Origin: Kapaibacterium sp044224925
GTDB taxonomy: Bacteria > Bacteroidota > Ignavibacteria > Kapaibacteriales > Kapaibacteriaceae
Reading direction: 5' to 3'
DNA length: 64,000 bases
NCBI GenBank assembly: GCA_044224925.1
Contig: JBGAJM010000002.1
Span: 1-64,000, forward strand
How positions within the stretch are numbered: the stretch's first letter is position 1; every line of letters begins with the position of its first letter. The notes beneath the pieces are model-generated. The model saw nothing but the letters and a program-made list of their open reading frames with translations. It did no database searches and had not been told where the DNA came from. The translations under genes and the position numbers were made by a program. Of the stretch, positions 44,443 to 52,825 are shown piece after piece.

Positions 44443-45724
44443 CGAGCTTCTTCATGGCCTTGCCGAATCGCTCCATCTCCTGCACGGTGGTATAGACACT
44501 CGGTGCTACACGCAGACCTTTGAACTCGTCGTGGACGATGGCCACGGTGAAAATGCGGTGGTCTGCTAGGAGCTGCTCGGAGAGTTTACCTGGGTCGGTG
44601 CCTTCGATATGGACGAGGCGCAGACCGCACTGCATGGACTCGTTCGAGATGTCCGTGACGTAGGTGACGTTCTTCAGTCCGTCCAGCATATCGTGATAGA
44701 TGCTATGCAGATAGCGAAGTCGTGCCGCCTTCCGATCGATGCCCATGGCCTGGTTGAAGGCCACGGCCTCGACAAGGGCATTGTGCACGGCGGCCGGATG
44801 CGTGCCGATCTCTTCGAACTTTCGAATGTTCTCGTCCATCTCCTTGGGAGCGGCCATGAGCGGCCAGACGTCCTTGATGCGCTCTTTGCGCACATAGAGC
44901 ATGCCGGTGCCGATCGGACCGCACGTCCACTTATGCAGCGACGTTCCATAGAAGTCGCAGTCCAGTTCGTCGCGCGTGAACGGGAAGTGCGCAAAGGCAT
45001 GGGCGCCGTCAACGATACACGTGATGTTGCGTTTGCGGGCCATGCGACAGACATCGCCAACCGGCGTGATCTGTCCGTTCAAGAACACCACATGCGAGAT
45101 ATGGATCACCTTGGTCTTCTCCGTGATGGCCGCTTCAATGGCGCGCACGAAGTCGGCCGGGTCCTTGAGAGGCACCGGCACCTTCACCTTCTTGAGCACG
45201 ATGCCGTCGCGACGCACGCGTTGGTCCCATGTGGTGAGCATGCGCGGATAATCTTGCGTGGTAGTGATCACTTCGTCGCCACGTTGCAGCGGTAGACCAA
45301 GCTGCACGGTCTCGAGCGCTTCACTCGCATTGCGCGTGATGGCGATCTCCTCGTTACTGCATTGGAACATGGCCGCAAGGCCCTCGCGCACTTGCTCGAT
45401 GCCCCCCTCTTGATGTCGCCACATCTCATACGCCGGCGCCTGATTCGCTTGCTCGGTGTAGCGGCGGAGAGCGCCTTGCACGGAACGCGGACTCGGCGAA
45501 ACGCCACCATTGTTCAGGTTCGTGATCGTTCGATCCATATCGAACGCCTCTTGTATGGTGCGCCAGTAATCTTCGTTCGTTGCCATGTCGTCGGCCGACG
45601 CCGAGGCCGGCACGGACCGCATCACATCCAATGCCGCGCGCATGCGTGCAGAACCGAAGGAAAGGGCCGCGACGGGCGGAATGGCGGCAAGGGTGCGAAG
45701 CAGAGAGCGGCGGGAGGACTGCAT
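44432..45724 (-). CDS. Tat-exported class V aminotransferase (isopenicillin-N epimerase-like)
   Basis: This 430-residue PLP-fold enzyme starts with a twin-arginine signal (SSRRSLLRTLAAIPPVAAL). Family blocks are NLNNGGVSPSPRSVQ near residue 70, the substrate loop EIAITRNASEALETV, HISHVVFLNGQITPV, the Asp-containing IVDGAHAFAHFPF, and the lysine of TSLHKWTCGPIGTGMLYV that would bind PLP. It resembles CefD-like epimerases and cysteine-desulfurase relatives. Export of a PLP enzyme by Tat is known in related bacteria. Its 3' end overlaps the Y1-like gene by 11 bases. Confidence 0.9.
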   Translation of the reverse strand: MQSSRRSLLRTLAAIPPVAALSFGSARMRAALDVMRSVPASASADDMATNEDYWRTIQEAFDMDRTITNLNNGGVSPSPRSVQGALRRYTEQANQAPAYEMWRHQEGGIEQVREGLAAMFQCSNEEIAITRNASEALETVQLGLPLQRGDEVITTTQDYPRMLTTWDQRVRRDGIVLKKVKVPVPLKDPADFVRAIEAAITEKTKVIHISHVVFLNGQITPVGDVCRMARKRNITCIVDGAHAFAHFPFTRDELDCDFYGTSLHKWTCGPIGTGMLYVRKERIKDVWPLMAAPKEMDENIRKFEEIGTHPAAVHNALVEAVAFNQAMGIDRKAARLRYLHSIYHDMLDGLKNVTYVTDISNESMQCGLRLVHIEGTDPGKLSEQLLADHRIFTVAIVHDEFKGLRVAPSVYTTVQEMERFGKAMKKLATA

Positions 45725-45812
45725 AGATGTTCAATCAGAGGAGGAATACATGATCAAGAATACATGATCCAATGCAAGGATCGAAGGATCCGGGAATGGA
45801 GGACAGAGCTCA

Positions 45813-46301
45813 TCATTTACTTCGAGCGAAGATCGCAGTGAGGGCCGATGTGACGGCGGCCACGGCACCGGTGACGATGGTGGTGATGAGCAGGAAGGAG
45901 CCGATACCCTTGAAGATCACACTGGCGGCCGCGGCCTGCTGGAGAACGGCATTCGGTGGTGCGCCGGCCAAGCGCGCTTGGTCGATGGCATACTTCACCA
46001 TCATGCTGAAGAAATCGGGTTCGATCATCTGCGTGAAGATGAACCACACGAGCAGATCGATGCCAAGCAACGTGGCACCGGCAGTGATGCCTGTGGTGAG
46101 GGTCTTTAGATAGGGATAGGGTTCCGTGGCGGCACGTCGACCGTGGATCTCGGCACCGATGACGGTGAGAATCGGGATCACCACCCAGAGGATGGTGGTG
46201 GCATGCGAATAGCCTGCTGTGTGCATCCCTGCCACCATCTCGATCCCTAACCACAGAATGCCGCAAACGGCGCCGATCATACCCCAGACCACCGAGATCA
46301 T
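45813..46301 (-). CDS. DUF4199 membrane protein
   Basis: This 162-residue protein has four transmembrane helices (VVWGMIGAVCGILWLGI, TILWVVIPILTVIGAEI, LTTGITAGATLLGIDLLVWFIF, and IGSFLLITTIVTGAVAAV near the C-terminus). The conserved FFSMMVKYAIDQ-type segment before the last helix is typical of DUF4199, a Bacteroidota family of unknown function. GGGAG precedes the ATG at 46301; a GTG two codons earlier is less likely. Confidence 0.85.
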   Translation of the reverse strand: MISVVWGMIGAVCGILWLGIEMVAGMHTAGYSHATTILWVVIPILTVIGAEIHGRRAATEPYPYLKTLTTGITAGATLLGIDLLVWFIFTQMIEPDFFSMMVKYAIDQARLAGAPPNAVLQQAAAASVIFKGIGSFLLITTIVTGAVAAVTSALTAIFARSK

Positions 46302-46375
46302 AGACACGCTCCCTGTTGTCGAATTCCTTCCTCAATCTGCATCGCATCCCTCACCTGTACAAGTGCGCTCTGCGG

Positions 46376-46383
46376 TATATTTG
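46376..46383 (+). promoter_or_regulatory. TATATTTG box upstream of gcvT
   Basis: A perfect TAnnTTTG box lies 26 bases before the gcvT ATG. There is no clear TTG 19 bases upstream, so the promoter would be weak or would use another upstream element. Confidence 0.55.
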
Positions 46384-46409
46384 TGGCTCATCAATCCAGC
46401 AGGAGAATC

Positions 46410-47498
46410 ATGAAATCAACGATCTTCCATCCGTTCCATGTGGCCGCCGGTGCAAAGATGGTATCATTCGCCGGTTTTGAAATGCCCATTCAATATCCGA
46501 CGGGCATTTTGGAGGAACACCGGATCGTGCGCACAGGCGTTGGCGTGTTCGACGTGTCGCACATGGGAGAGTTCGAGATCCGTGGCGACGATGCCCTAGC
46601 CCTGATCCAGAAGATCACGATCAACGACGCCTCTAAGCTCGAGCCGGGCAAGGCTCAGTATTCCGCCATGTGCTATCCTGATGGCGGGATCGTGGACGAT
46701 CTGTTGGTCTATCATCGTGGGGACCATTACATGCTCGTGGTGAATGGGGCCAACGTCGACAAAGATCTTGCCTGGGTGATGGAGAACGCGGCCTCGTTCG
46801 CCAACGTCACGGTGACCGATCGTTCGGAAGAGACGCATCTCTTGGCCGTTCAAGGACCGAGATCGATCGACACCCTTCAGAAGCTCACGGATGCGGCCCT
46901 GGCCGATGTGGCCTACTATTCCTTCGTCGACGGAACCCTGGCCGGCGTCCCGATGATCCTCTCGCGCACCGGCTATACCGGTGAGCTCGGATTCGAACTG
47001 TACTTCCGCGGCGATGCTGCCGTCGCTGCAACGGTCGTGAACGCCATCTTCGAGGCGGGCAAGGAATATGGCATCGCCTGGATCGGACTCGGCGCACGCG
47101 ATACACTGCGCCTGGAGAAGGGCTACTGTCTGTACGGCAACGACATTGATCAGACGACGAATCCGATCGAGGCCGGTCTAGGCTGGATCACAAAGCTTGC
47201 CAAGGGCACGTTCAATGCAAGTGATGTGATCGCCAATGTGAAGGCAGCCGGACCAACGCGAAAGCTCGTTGGTTTCGTGATGCTCACCGAGAAGCTCTTG
47301 CCACGTCAGGGATATGAGATCGTGTCCAATGGCGACGTGGTCGGCAAGGTCACCAGCGGCAACACCTCGCCCGGTTTGAACATCGGCATCGGTATCGGCT
47401 ATGTGCGCGCAGATCTTGCTGCACCGGGCACACAGATCGAGATCAAGGCACGCGGCACGACCTTCCCTGCCGAAGTGCGCAAGATGCCGTTCCTCTGA
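46410..47498 (+). CDS. gcvT: Glycine cleavage system aminomethyltransferase (T protein)
   Basis: This 362-residue protein transfers the methylene group from aminomethyl-lipoyl H protein to tetrahydrofolate and releases ammonia. Characteristic blocks are MVSFAGFEMPIQYPTGILEE, GVFDVSHMGEFEIRG with the folate-site aspartate, SRTGYTGELGFELYF, and GLGARDTLRLEKGYCLYGND. The ATG at 46410 has AGGAGA upstream. The genes for P, H and L proteins are not in the window. Its stop abuts the end of the convergent RlpA-like gene. Confidence 0.96.
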   Translation: MKSTIFHPFHVAAGAKMVSFAGFEMPIQYPTGILEEHRIVRTGVGVFDVSHMGEFEIRGDDALALIQKITINDASKLEPGKAQYSAMCYPDGGIVDDLLVYHRGDHYMLVVNGANVDKDLAWVMENAASFANVTVTDRSEETHLLAVQGPRSIDTLQKLTDAALADVAYYSFVDGTLAGVPMILSRTGYTGELGFELYFRGDAAVAATVVNAIFEAGKEYGIAWIGLGARDTLRLEKGYCLYGNDIDQTTNPIEAGLGWITKLAKGTFNASDVIANVKAAGPTRKLVGFVMLTEKLLPRQGYEIVSNGDVVGKVTSGNTSPGLNIGIGIGYVRADLAAPGTQIEIKARGTTFPAEVRKMPFL

Positions 47499-48167
47499 TC
47501 AGTCCTCTCGTGAAGATGTCTCGACTTCGATGCGCACGGTCGTCGTACCGCTGCGCACGAAGTCCAGCATGACGGCGGCACCTTTCGACAGATCGATCAG
47601 CCGTTCATGCTTCCACGGACCGCGGTCCGTGACCCGCACCACACACTGACGTCCGTTGCGCAGATTCGTCACGCGCACCAGCGTGCCGAACGGCAACCAC
47701 CGATGCGCGCAGGTGAAGGCATGCATGTCGTACACCTCACCGCTCGACGTGCGCTTGCCATGAAATTGGTCGGCATAGAACGAGGCCACCCCTTCTTCGC
47801 ATTCCTCCATCAACGTCGTCCGCGTGAGCGAATCCGAAACGGTCTTCCCTGCGGCCACCTTGCCGCCTTGCACCATCACCAATGCATTGCGCACGGCGGC
47901 TTGCTGTTTGAGCTGTGCAAGGATCAGGGAGTCGTCGGAGGGTGGCGGGGCGGCACGGCGAATGGCGTCGATGGCGCGACGGAGCGAGTCGCTGCGCATG
48001 CGGGCGAACATGCTCTCTACGCGAAGGGAATCACTGCGTTTCCATTGGATGCTCCACACGGTGCGCAAGGAATCTGCGCGAAGGCGCATGGCCGTGGTGT
48101 CTTGTGCTGCTGCCGGCATGACCGCAACACTTGCGAACGCGCATGCAACGAGCAAACGGATCATCAT
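47499..48167 (-). CDS. RlpA-like septal-ring lytic transglycosylase
   Basis: This 222-residue protein has a signal peptide (LLVACAFASVAVMPAAAQ), a helical coiled stretch around residues 28-105, and a C-terminal double-psi beta-barrel of RlpA: GVASFYADQFHGKRTSSGEV, then AFTCAHRWLPFGTLVRVTN and VRVTDRGPW. The histidine and aspartate in those blocks are the proposed catalytic residues for cleaving denuded glycan strands. There is no SPOR domain, which RlpA of E. coli has. It overlaps the end of the guanylyltransferase gene by four bases. Confidence 0.87.
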   Translation of the reverse strand: MMIRLLVACAFASVAVMPAAAQDTTAMRLRADSLRTVWSIQWKRSDSLRVESMFARMRSDSLRRAIDAIRRAAPPPSDDSLILAQLKQQAAVRNALVMVQGGKVAAGKTVSDSLTRTTLMEECEEGVASFYADQFHGKRTSSGEVYDMHAFTCAHRWLPFGTLVRVTNLRNGRQCVVRVTDRGPWKHERLIDLSKGAAVMLDFVRSGTTTVRIEVETSSRED

Positions 48168-49255
48168 AGGTTGCGTGTGTTCTGTCGGCGTCGAAGCAGA
48201 TCCACCAGATCGCGCACATGCTCCGCTTCGCCGCGCTTGCAGATCATGATCGTCGACTCTGTTTCGACCACGATCAGATTGTCGATGCCGACAAGGCCGA
48301 TCATCTTTCCGCCCGCCGCACTGACGAGCGTATTTGTGGTGTTCATCGTGACCACGTTACCTTCGATCACGTTGTTCCGTCCGTCCTTCATGGAGAGGCG
48401 ATAGAGTTCGTCCCACGTACCAACATCGCTCCAACCGAACGTTCCTTCCACCACCAGCACGTTGCCTGCTTCCTCCATCACACCGATATCGTAGGACACG
48501 CTTCGCATCTGTCGGTAGATGGTCTCGAGCGTGTCGGCATACGTGTCGCGATCGATATGGCGCTCGAGCAGTTGGAACAGTGGTGCGTGATCGGGCAGAT
48601 GTTCAGCGATCGAGCGGACGACATCGCCGATGCGACCGATGAAGATGCCGCTATTCCACACGAAATCGCCGGCATCCATGAAGCGTTGGGCCGTGTGGAC
48701 CTCGGGCTTCTCTGCAAACGTGGTCACGCGTTTGACGACACCGTTCAGTGAATCACGGTCGCACGAGACCTCGTCGCCAACCTGGATATAGCCAAAGCCC
48801 GTCTCCGGTCGCGTTGGCATCACGCCGATCGTGACAATGCCTCCGATGTCCTCGGCAGCATGCACGGCCCGTTCCAGACTCAGATGGAATTCGGGAACGT
48901 TCGAGATCACATGGTCGGACGGGAGGGCGATCATCACGCAGTCGTCGCCGAAGCGGTGACGGAGCACGGTGGCCGAAAGGGCCATGCAGGGCGCTGTGTT
49001 CCGTCCGAACGGCTCCACGATCACGTTCGCCGCAGGGATCACCGGAAGTTGGTCGGGAATGTGTTCGGCAAGGTCCTTCGTGGTCACCACGAAGATCCGC
49101 TCCGGCGGGAAGACGGGGAGCAGACGCATCACCGTGTTCTGGATCAGGGTGCCGTCTCCCAGGACGTGCACGAACTGCTTTGGGCGACGTTCCGTGCTCC
49201 GCGGCCAAAGGCGCGTACCCAATCCACCGGCCATGACGACTGCAACTGGTTCCAT
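48164..49255 (-). CDS. manC: Mannose-1-phosphate guanylyltransferase
   Basis: This 363-residue nucleotidyltransferase makes GDP-mannose from GTP and mannose-1-phosphate. It has the signature VVMAGGLGTRLWPRSTERRPKQF at its start (Gly-rich nucleotide loop followed by the RPKQ lysine site), EPFGRNTAPCMAL and PSDHVI, plus the metal-site FVWNSGIFIG and GTFGWSDVGTW. It lacks the C-terminal isomerase domain of bifunctional enzymes. I placed the start at 49255, because the family begins at this methionine and the 76 upstream codons look non-coding. A TAGTTTTG box lies six bases before it. Confidence 0.93.
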   Translation of the reverse strand: MEPVAVVMAGGLGTRLWPRSTERRPKQFVHVLGDGTLIQNTVMRLLPVFPPERIFVVTTKDLAEHIPDQLPVIPAANVIVEPFGRNTAPCMALSATVLRHRFGDDCVMIALPSDHVISNVPEFHLSLERAVHAAEDIGGIVTIGVMPTRPETGFGYIQVGDEVSCDRDSLNGVVKRVTTFAEKPEVHTAQRFMDAGDFVWNSGIFIGRIGDVVRSIAEHLPDHAPLFQLLERHIDRDTYADTLETIYRQMRSVSYDIGVMEEAGNVLVVEGTFGWSDVGTWDELYRLSMKDGRNNVIEGNVVTMNTTNTLVSAAGGKMIGLVGIDNLIVVETESTIMICKRGEAEHVRDLVDLLRRRQNTRNL

Positions 49256-49261
49256 AGACGC

Positions 49262-49295
49262 CAAAACTACGAAATACCAAGCGTGTGTATTTTTG
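49262..49295. promoter_or_regulatory. Divergent TAnnTTTG boxes between manC and an outer-membrane protein gene
   Basis: On the minus strand TAGTTTTG (49262-49269) lies six bases before the manC ATG. On the plus strand TATTTTTG (49288-49295) lies 24 bases before the ATG at 49320, with GGAG in between. The two boxes thus serve opposite genes in a 64-bp gap. Confidence 0.6.
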
Positions 49296-49319
49296 AAGTC
49301 TATCATCCACGGAGCTTCT

Positions 49320-50096
49320 ATGAATCGAATCCTCACCGCCCTTCTCGCGCTTTCCCTTTCAACGTCGGTACTTCTCGCACAGGACGACAGACTGGACGAT
49401 CTGACGTTCGAGGAAATGCCGCTGAAGGACGAGTCAGTTCCGTACTTCGCTGTTGGTGTTGGTCCAACGCTTTCCCTCTTCATGCCGAACTACGACGATG
49501 TGAATGCACTTGGCACCAGCCTTGGCATTGGCACCATGTCGGGCTCGATCGCACAGTGGGGTGGCGAGATCTTCACAGCCATTGGCGTGGTCCCGAACAT
49601 GCGCGTGGGATTCTCGTGGGTCACGGGTAACAACAGTGTGAGCAAGGACACGATGTTCGTCACGAACGGACCGAGCTACACACGTTCCATGAAGTACAGC
49701 GTGAGCATGCGCACGCTGAAGCTCGACTATGCCATCGTTCCCTTCAAATCGTTCGCCATCATCCCGGGTGTTGGCATCGGCTTTGGAACACTTACGTTGG
49801 AAACATATCAGTCGGCCAAGAACAGAACATGGGCCGACTACGGCACGATCCCAGCGACGTCTCCGGACTCGTACAGCATCCTTGAGCGCAGCGTGATCTA
49901 TGCCGCTCCCAAGCTCGACCTGGAGTATGCCGTCACACCATTCTTGAATCTTCGCCTGAATGCATCGTATGCATTGCAGCTCGCCGGTGGTGACTGGACC
50001 GGGAATCGGACGGCCGTTGTGAGCTCGGTACCGGATGGCATCAAGCTCCAAGGCTTCTCCGCACAGTTCGGCATCTTCGTCGGTCTGTTCAACTAA
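49320..50096 (+). CDS. Predicted outer-membrane beta-barrel protein
   Basis: This 258-residue protein starts MNRILTALLALSLSTSVLLA, a signal peptide, after a GGAG ribosome site. The mature part has many amphipathic strands with Gly and aromatics (FAVGVGPTLSLFMPNY, AIIPGVGIGFGTLTLETY, LNLRLNASYALQL) and ends in FVGLFN, as barrel proteins do. No specific family is recognised. It is followed by a tRNA gene and divergent from manC. Confidence 0.8.
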   Translation: MNRILTALLALSLSTSVLLAQDDRLDDLTFEEMPLKDESVPYFAVGVGPTLSLFMPNYDDVNALGTSLGIGTMSGSIAQWGGEIFTAIGVVPNMRVGFSWVTGNNSVSKDTMFVTNGPSYTRSMKYSVSMRTLKLDYAIVPFKSFAIIPGVGIGFGTLTLETYQSAKNRTWADYGTIPATSPDSYSILERSVIYAAPKLDLEYAVTPFLNLRLNASYALQLAGGDWTGNRTAVVSSVPDGIKLQGFSAQFGIFVGLFN

Positions 50097-50126
50097 GTCG
50101 CCGTTGGATCGCACGTCCACTGTCCC

Positions 50127-50202
<76 letters not shown>

Positions 50203-50215
50203 CTATTCCTACGCC

Positions 50216-51370
50216 ATGGCCACTCAATCGCATATCGTCTGTCCGTCGTGTGGTGCTTCGATCAACATCGAAGATGTGCTTGCCCACGACATCGAAGAAC
50301 GCATCAAGCGTGAGTATCAGGAGCGTCTTGCGCGCGATGGAGACCGGATCCGCAAGGAAGCGGTGGAGTCCACGCGTCAAGATCTCGAGGCACAGATCGT
50401 TGCACAACAGCGCGCCGTTGCCGAGAAGGACAAGCAGCTCAAAGAAGCACGCGAGAAAGAGATCGCCTATCTGACCTTGGAACGTCAGCTCAACGAAGAG
50501 CGTGAGTCCAGGGAACTTCTCATCCAACGGTCCGTCTTTGAAGCGCAACAGGCCGTCGAAGCAAAGATCCGTGCAGCCGAGGCCGAACGTCTGGAGATGC
50601 GTGAGCGCGAGTGGCAGAAAAAGGTGGAAGACCAGAACAAGGCCGTGGAGGATCTGAAGCGCACCATCGACGACATGAAGCGCAAGGCCGAGCAAGGCTC
50701 GCAGCAGTTCCAGGGCGAGGTGCAGGAGATCGCGATCGAAGAGTATCTGCGGACGACGTTCCGTGGCGACGATGTGACCGAAGTGCGCAAAGGCGCACAT
50801 GGGGCCGACGTGATCCAGGTGGTGAACGACGGACATCGCTCCAATTGCGGTCGCATTTACTACGAGAGCAAGCGCACCAAGACCTTCGAACCACGTTGGG
50901 TGGAGAAGTTCAAGACAGATCTTCGCAGTGCCGGTGCAGATGTGGGCGTGATCGTGACCGAGGCCATGCCAAAGGATCAACCACGGTTCCATCAACAGCA
51001 AGGCGTCTGGATCTGTACGTTCGCAGAGTTCAAGGCATTGGCCCACATCCTGCGCGATACGCTGATCAAGGTCTCGGATGCCATGGCGGCGCAAGAGCAT
51101 CGTGGCGACAAGATGGCCATGCTCTACTCCTATCTCACGAGCTCCGAGTTCCGACATCACATCGAAGGGATCGTAGAGGCCTTCACGAGCATGCGAGAAG
51201 ATCTGCATCGAGAACGCACCGCCATGGAGCGGCTTTGGAAACAACGGGAGAAGCAGATCGACAAGGTTGTTGCCTCTACCACGTCACTCTACGGAGACGT
51301 GCGAGGAATTGCAGGACGCGAGATCGCCTCGGTACCCTTGTTAGAACTCCCGGACAACACCACCCCATGA
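50216..51370 (+). CDS. DUF2130 protein, coiled coil plus nuclease-like domain
   Basis: This 384-residue protein begins with a small zinc-ribbon-like CPSCGA near residue 9 and a long coiled coil (about 25-165). A domain with the pattern EEYLR...GDDVTEVRKGAHGADV followed by YYESKRTKTF resembles the PD-(D/E)xK nuclease core (acid, then ExK). This is the usual DUF2130 architecture. Family function is unproven; DNA or RNA processing is suggested by the fold. It begins just 13 bases after the tRNA and overlaps the next gene by four bases. Confidence 0.88.
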   Translation: MATQSHIVCPSCGASINIEDVLAHDIEERIKREYQERLARDGDRIRKEAVESTRQDLEAQIVAQQRAVAEKDKQLKEAREKEIAYLTLERQLNEERESRELLIQRSVFEAQQAVEAKIRAAEAERLEMREREWQKKVEDQNKAVEDLKRTIDDMKRKAEQGSQQFQGEVQEIAIEEYLRTTFRGDDVTEVRKGAHGADVIQVVNDGHRSNCGRIYYESKRTKTFEPRWVEKFKTDLRSAGADVGVIVTEAMPKDQPRFHQQQGVWICTFAEFKALAHILRDTLIKVSDAMAAQEHRGDKMAMLYSYLTSSEFRHHIEGIVEAFTSMREDLHRERTAMERLWKQREKQIDKVVASTTSLYGDVRGIAGREIASVPLLELPDNTTP

Positions 51371-52152
51371 AACTTGCCGCCCTTCTCCTCCCCCTTGCCA
51401 CGGTCATGACCATGGCACAGACGCCGCCACTTCGCTACGTGGGGAACGAGGCCTTTGGCATTGGCGAACGGTTGGAGTATGACGTGGGCTATAAGTTCAT
51501 CACGGCAGGTCGAGCGGCCTTTAGCGTTGGCAAGGACCTTGTGGACGTGAACGGTCGGAAATGCTACGACATTCGATTCACGGCCATTTCGTTGGCAAGT
51601 CTGGAATGGATCTACAAGGTGCGCGATCAGTACCGCACCTTCGTGGATGTTGATGGTGTGTTCCCATGGAAATTCGAACAGCATCAGCGCGAGGGTGGGT
51701 TCTCGAAGGACTACTCTGCAACGTTCGATCAGGAGAATCATTCGGCGATCACCACCGAAGGTACGTTTCCGATCCCGGCCTTCGTGCACGACATTGTGAG
51801 TTCGTTCTACTACCTGCGCACCTTCGATCTCAAGAAGTATCGCAATGGCGACGTTGTGACGATGCAGAACTTCTTCGACCGCGAAACGCACGACCTACAG
51901 GTGAAGATCGTTGGACGTCAGACCGTCTCGGTCAAGGCCGGTAAATTCAACTGCGTCGTGGTCGAGCCGATGATCAAGAGCGGTGGCCTTTTCAAGAGCG
52001 AGGGACGCATCCTCATCTGGCTCAGCGATGACGATCGCAAGATCCCCGTCAAGGTCAGTTCTGCCATCCTCATCGGCAGTATCGATGCAGAGCTCACCTC
52101 CTTCCGCGGCCTTCGCGGTCCACTCACGGCTCGCGTGGGTGACCCGGACTAA
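51367..52152 (+). CDS. DUF3108 secreted protein
   Basis: This 261-residue protein has a signal peptide (MKLAALLLPLATVMTMAQT) and the DUF3108 pattern: FGIGERLEYDVGYKFITAG near residues 29-47, RDQYRTFVDVDGVFPWKFEQ, and GRILIWLSDDDRKIPVKV near 220. The family is periplasmic and its role is unknown. ATGA overlap with the DUF2130 gene marks an operon. It overlaps the convergent lolA-like gene by four bases. Confidence 0.88.
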   Translation: MKLAALLLPLATVMTMAQTPPLRYVGNEAFGIGERLEYDVGYKFITAGRAAFSVGKDLVDVNGRKCYDIRFTAISLASLEWIYKVRDQYRTFVDVDGVFPWKFEQHQREGGFSKDYSATFDQENHSAITTEGTFPIPAFVHDIVSSFYYLRTFDLKKYRNGDVVTMQNFFDRETHDLQVKIVGRQTVSVKAGKFNCVVVEPMIKSGGLFKSEGRILIWLSDDDRKIPVKVSSAILIGSIDAELTSFRGLRGPLTARVGDPD

Positions 52153-52739
52153 CGCAGGTCCACGACCTGCCATCCGGCAGGGATCGAGTAGACGAACATC
52201 CCCGCGGCGATCTTGCCATTCAACTTCACGTTGTGCAACGTCCACGTCGTCGTGGCCGCATCTTCCTTCACGATGATGCGCTTTGCCTGCATCGACGCAT
52301 CCACTTCGATCTGAACGCTCTTTACACTGCCCACCATGGCATTCTCTGCCGGCGGCGTGAGCGTGATCACGGCTACCTTGCCACCTTCGAAGTCCTTCGT
52401 CACCACCGGTCGATAGACGTTCATCAGCGTGAAGAATACGCGCTCGATGGAGAGATCCATTGTATTGGCCCGATAGGCGTTAACGATCACGGTCTTCGAC
52501 GACGGCGTAGCGCTCCACACATTCGAGCCGTTACAGACGATCGTCCGGTCCGGTAACGAGATCCGATACGACCCACCCTTCTTCGCCTGCACCGTACCAA
52601 CGAGTCCGTGTGCGTCTCGAAACTCGCACGAGACCGACGAGAGTGCATGATACTTCCGAATGAACCGGTCAAGTGTTGACCCTGCGAACACGTTGGACGA
52701 TGTAAGGAGCAGGGCGGCAAGGGTGATGATGATCTTCAT
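52149..52739 (-). CDS. LolA-like outer-membrane lipoprotein carrier
   Basis: This 196-residue protein has a signal peptide (MKIIITLAALLLTSSNVFAG) and the LolA pattern: LDRFIRKYHALSSVSCEFRD, GGSYRISLPDRTIVCNGSNV with the W of NVWSATP, and TLTPP with the following IEVDASMQAKRIIV. LolA carries lipoproteins through the periplasm. Length and order fit. No Shine-Dalgarno is seen; a TAGGTTG box lies five bases before the ATG. Confidence 0.88.
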   Translation of the reverse strand: MKIIITLAALLLTSSNVFAGSTLDRFIRKYHALSSVSCEFRDAHGLVGTVQAKKGGSYRISLPDRTIVCNGSNVWSATPSSKTVIVNAYRANTMDLSIERVFFTLMNVYRPVVTKDFEGGKVAVITLTPPAENAMVGSVKSVQIEVDASMQAKRIIVKEDAATTTWTLHNVKLNGKIAAGMFVYSIPAGWQVVDLR

Positions 52740-52767
52740 GTATGCAACCTACGAATTCGCAAAACGA

Positions 52768-52801
52768 AAACGGCCCGTCTGTTCGCACAGACGGGCCGTT
52801 T
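52768..52801 (-). terminator. Rho-independent terminator of the giant T9SS gene
   Basis: A perfect 15-bp stem (AAACGGCCCGTCTGT and its complement) closes a four-base loop (TCGC). Read on the minus strand the second arm ends in TTT followed by TCGTTTT. It lies 24 bases after the stop of the gene at 52826-56749, and also lies upstream of the lolA-like gene. Confidence 0.92.
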
Positions 52802-52825
52802 CAATATCGACAGAAGGCGAGTGCC

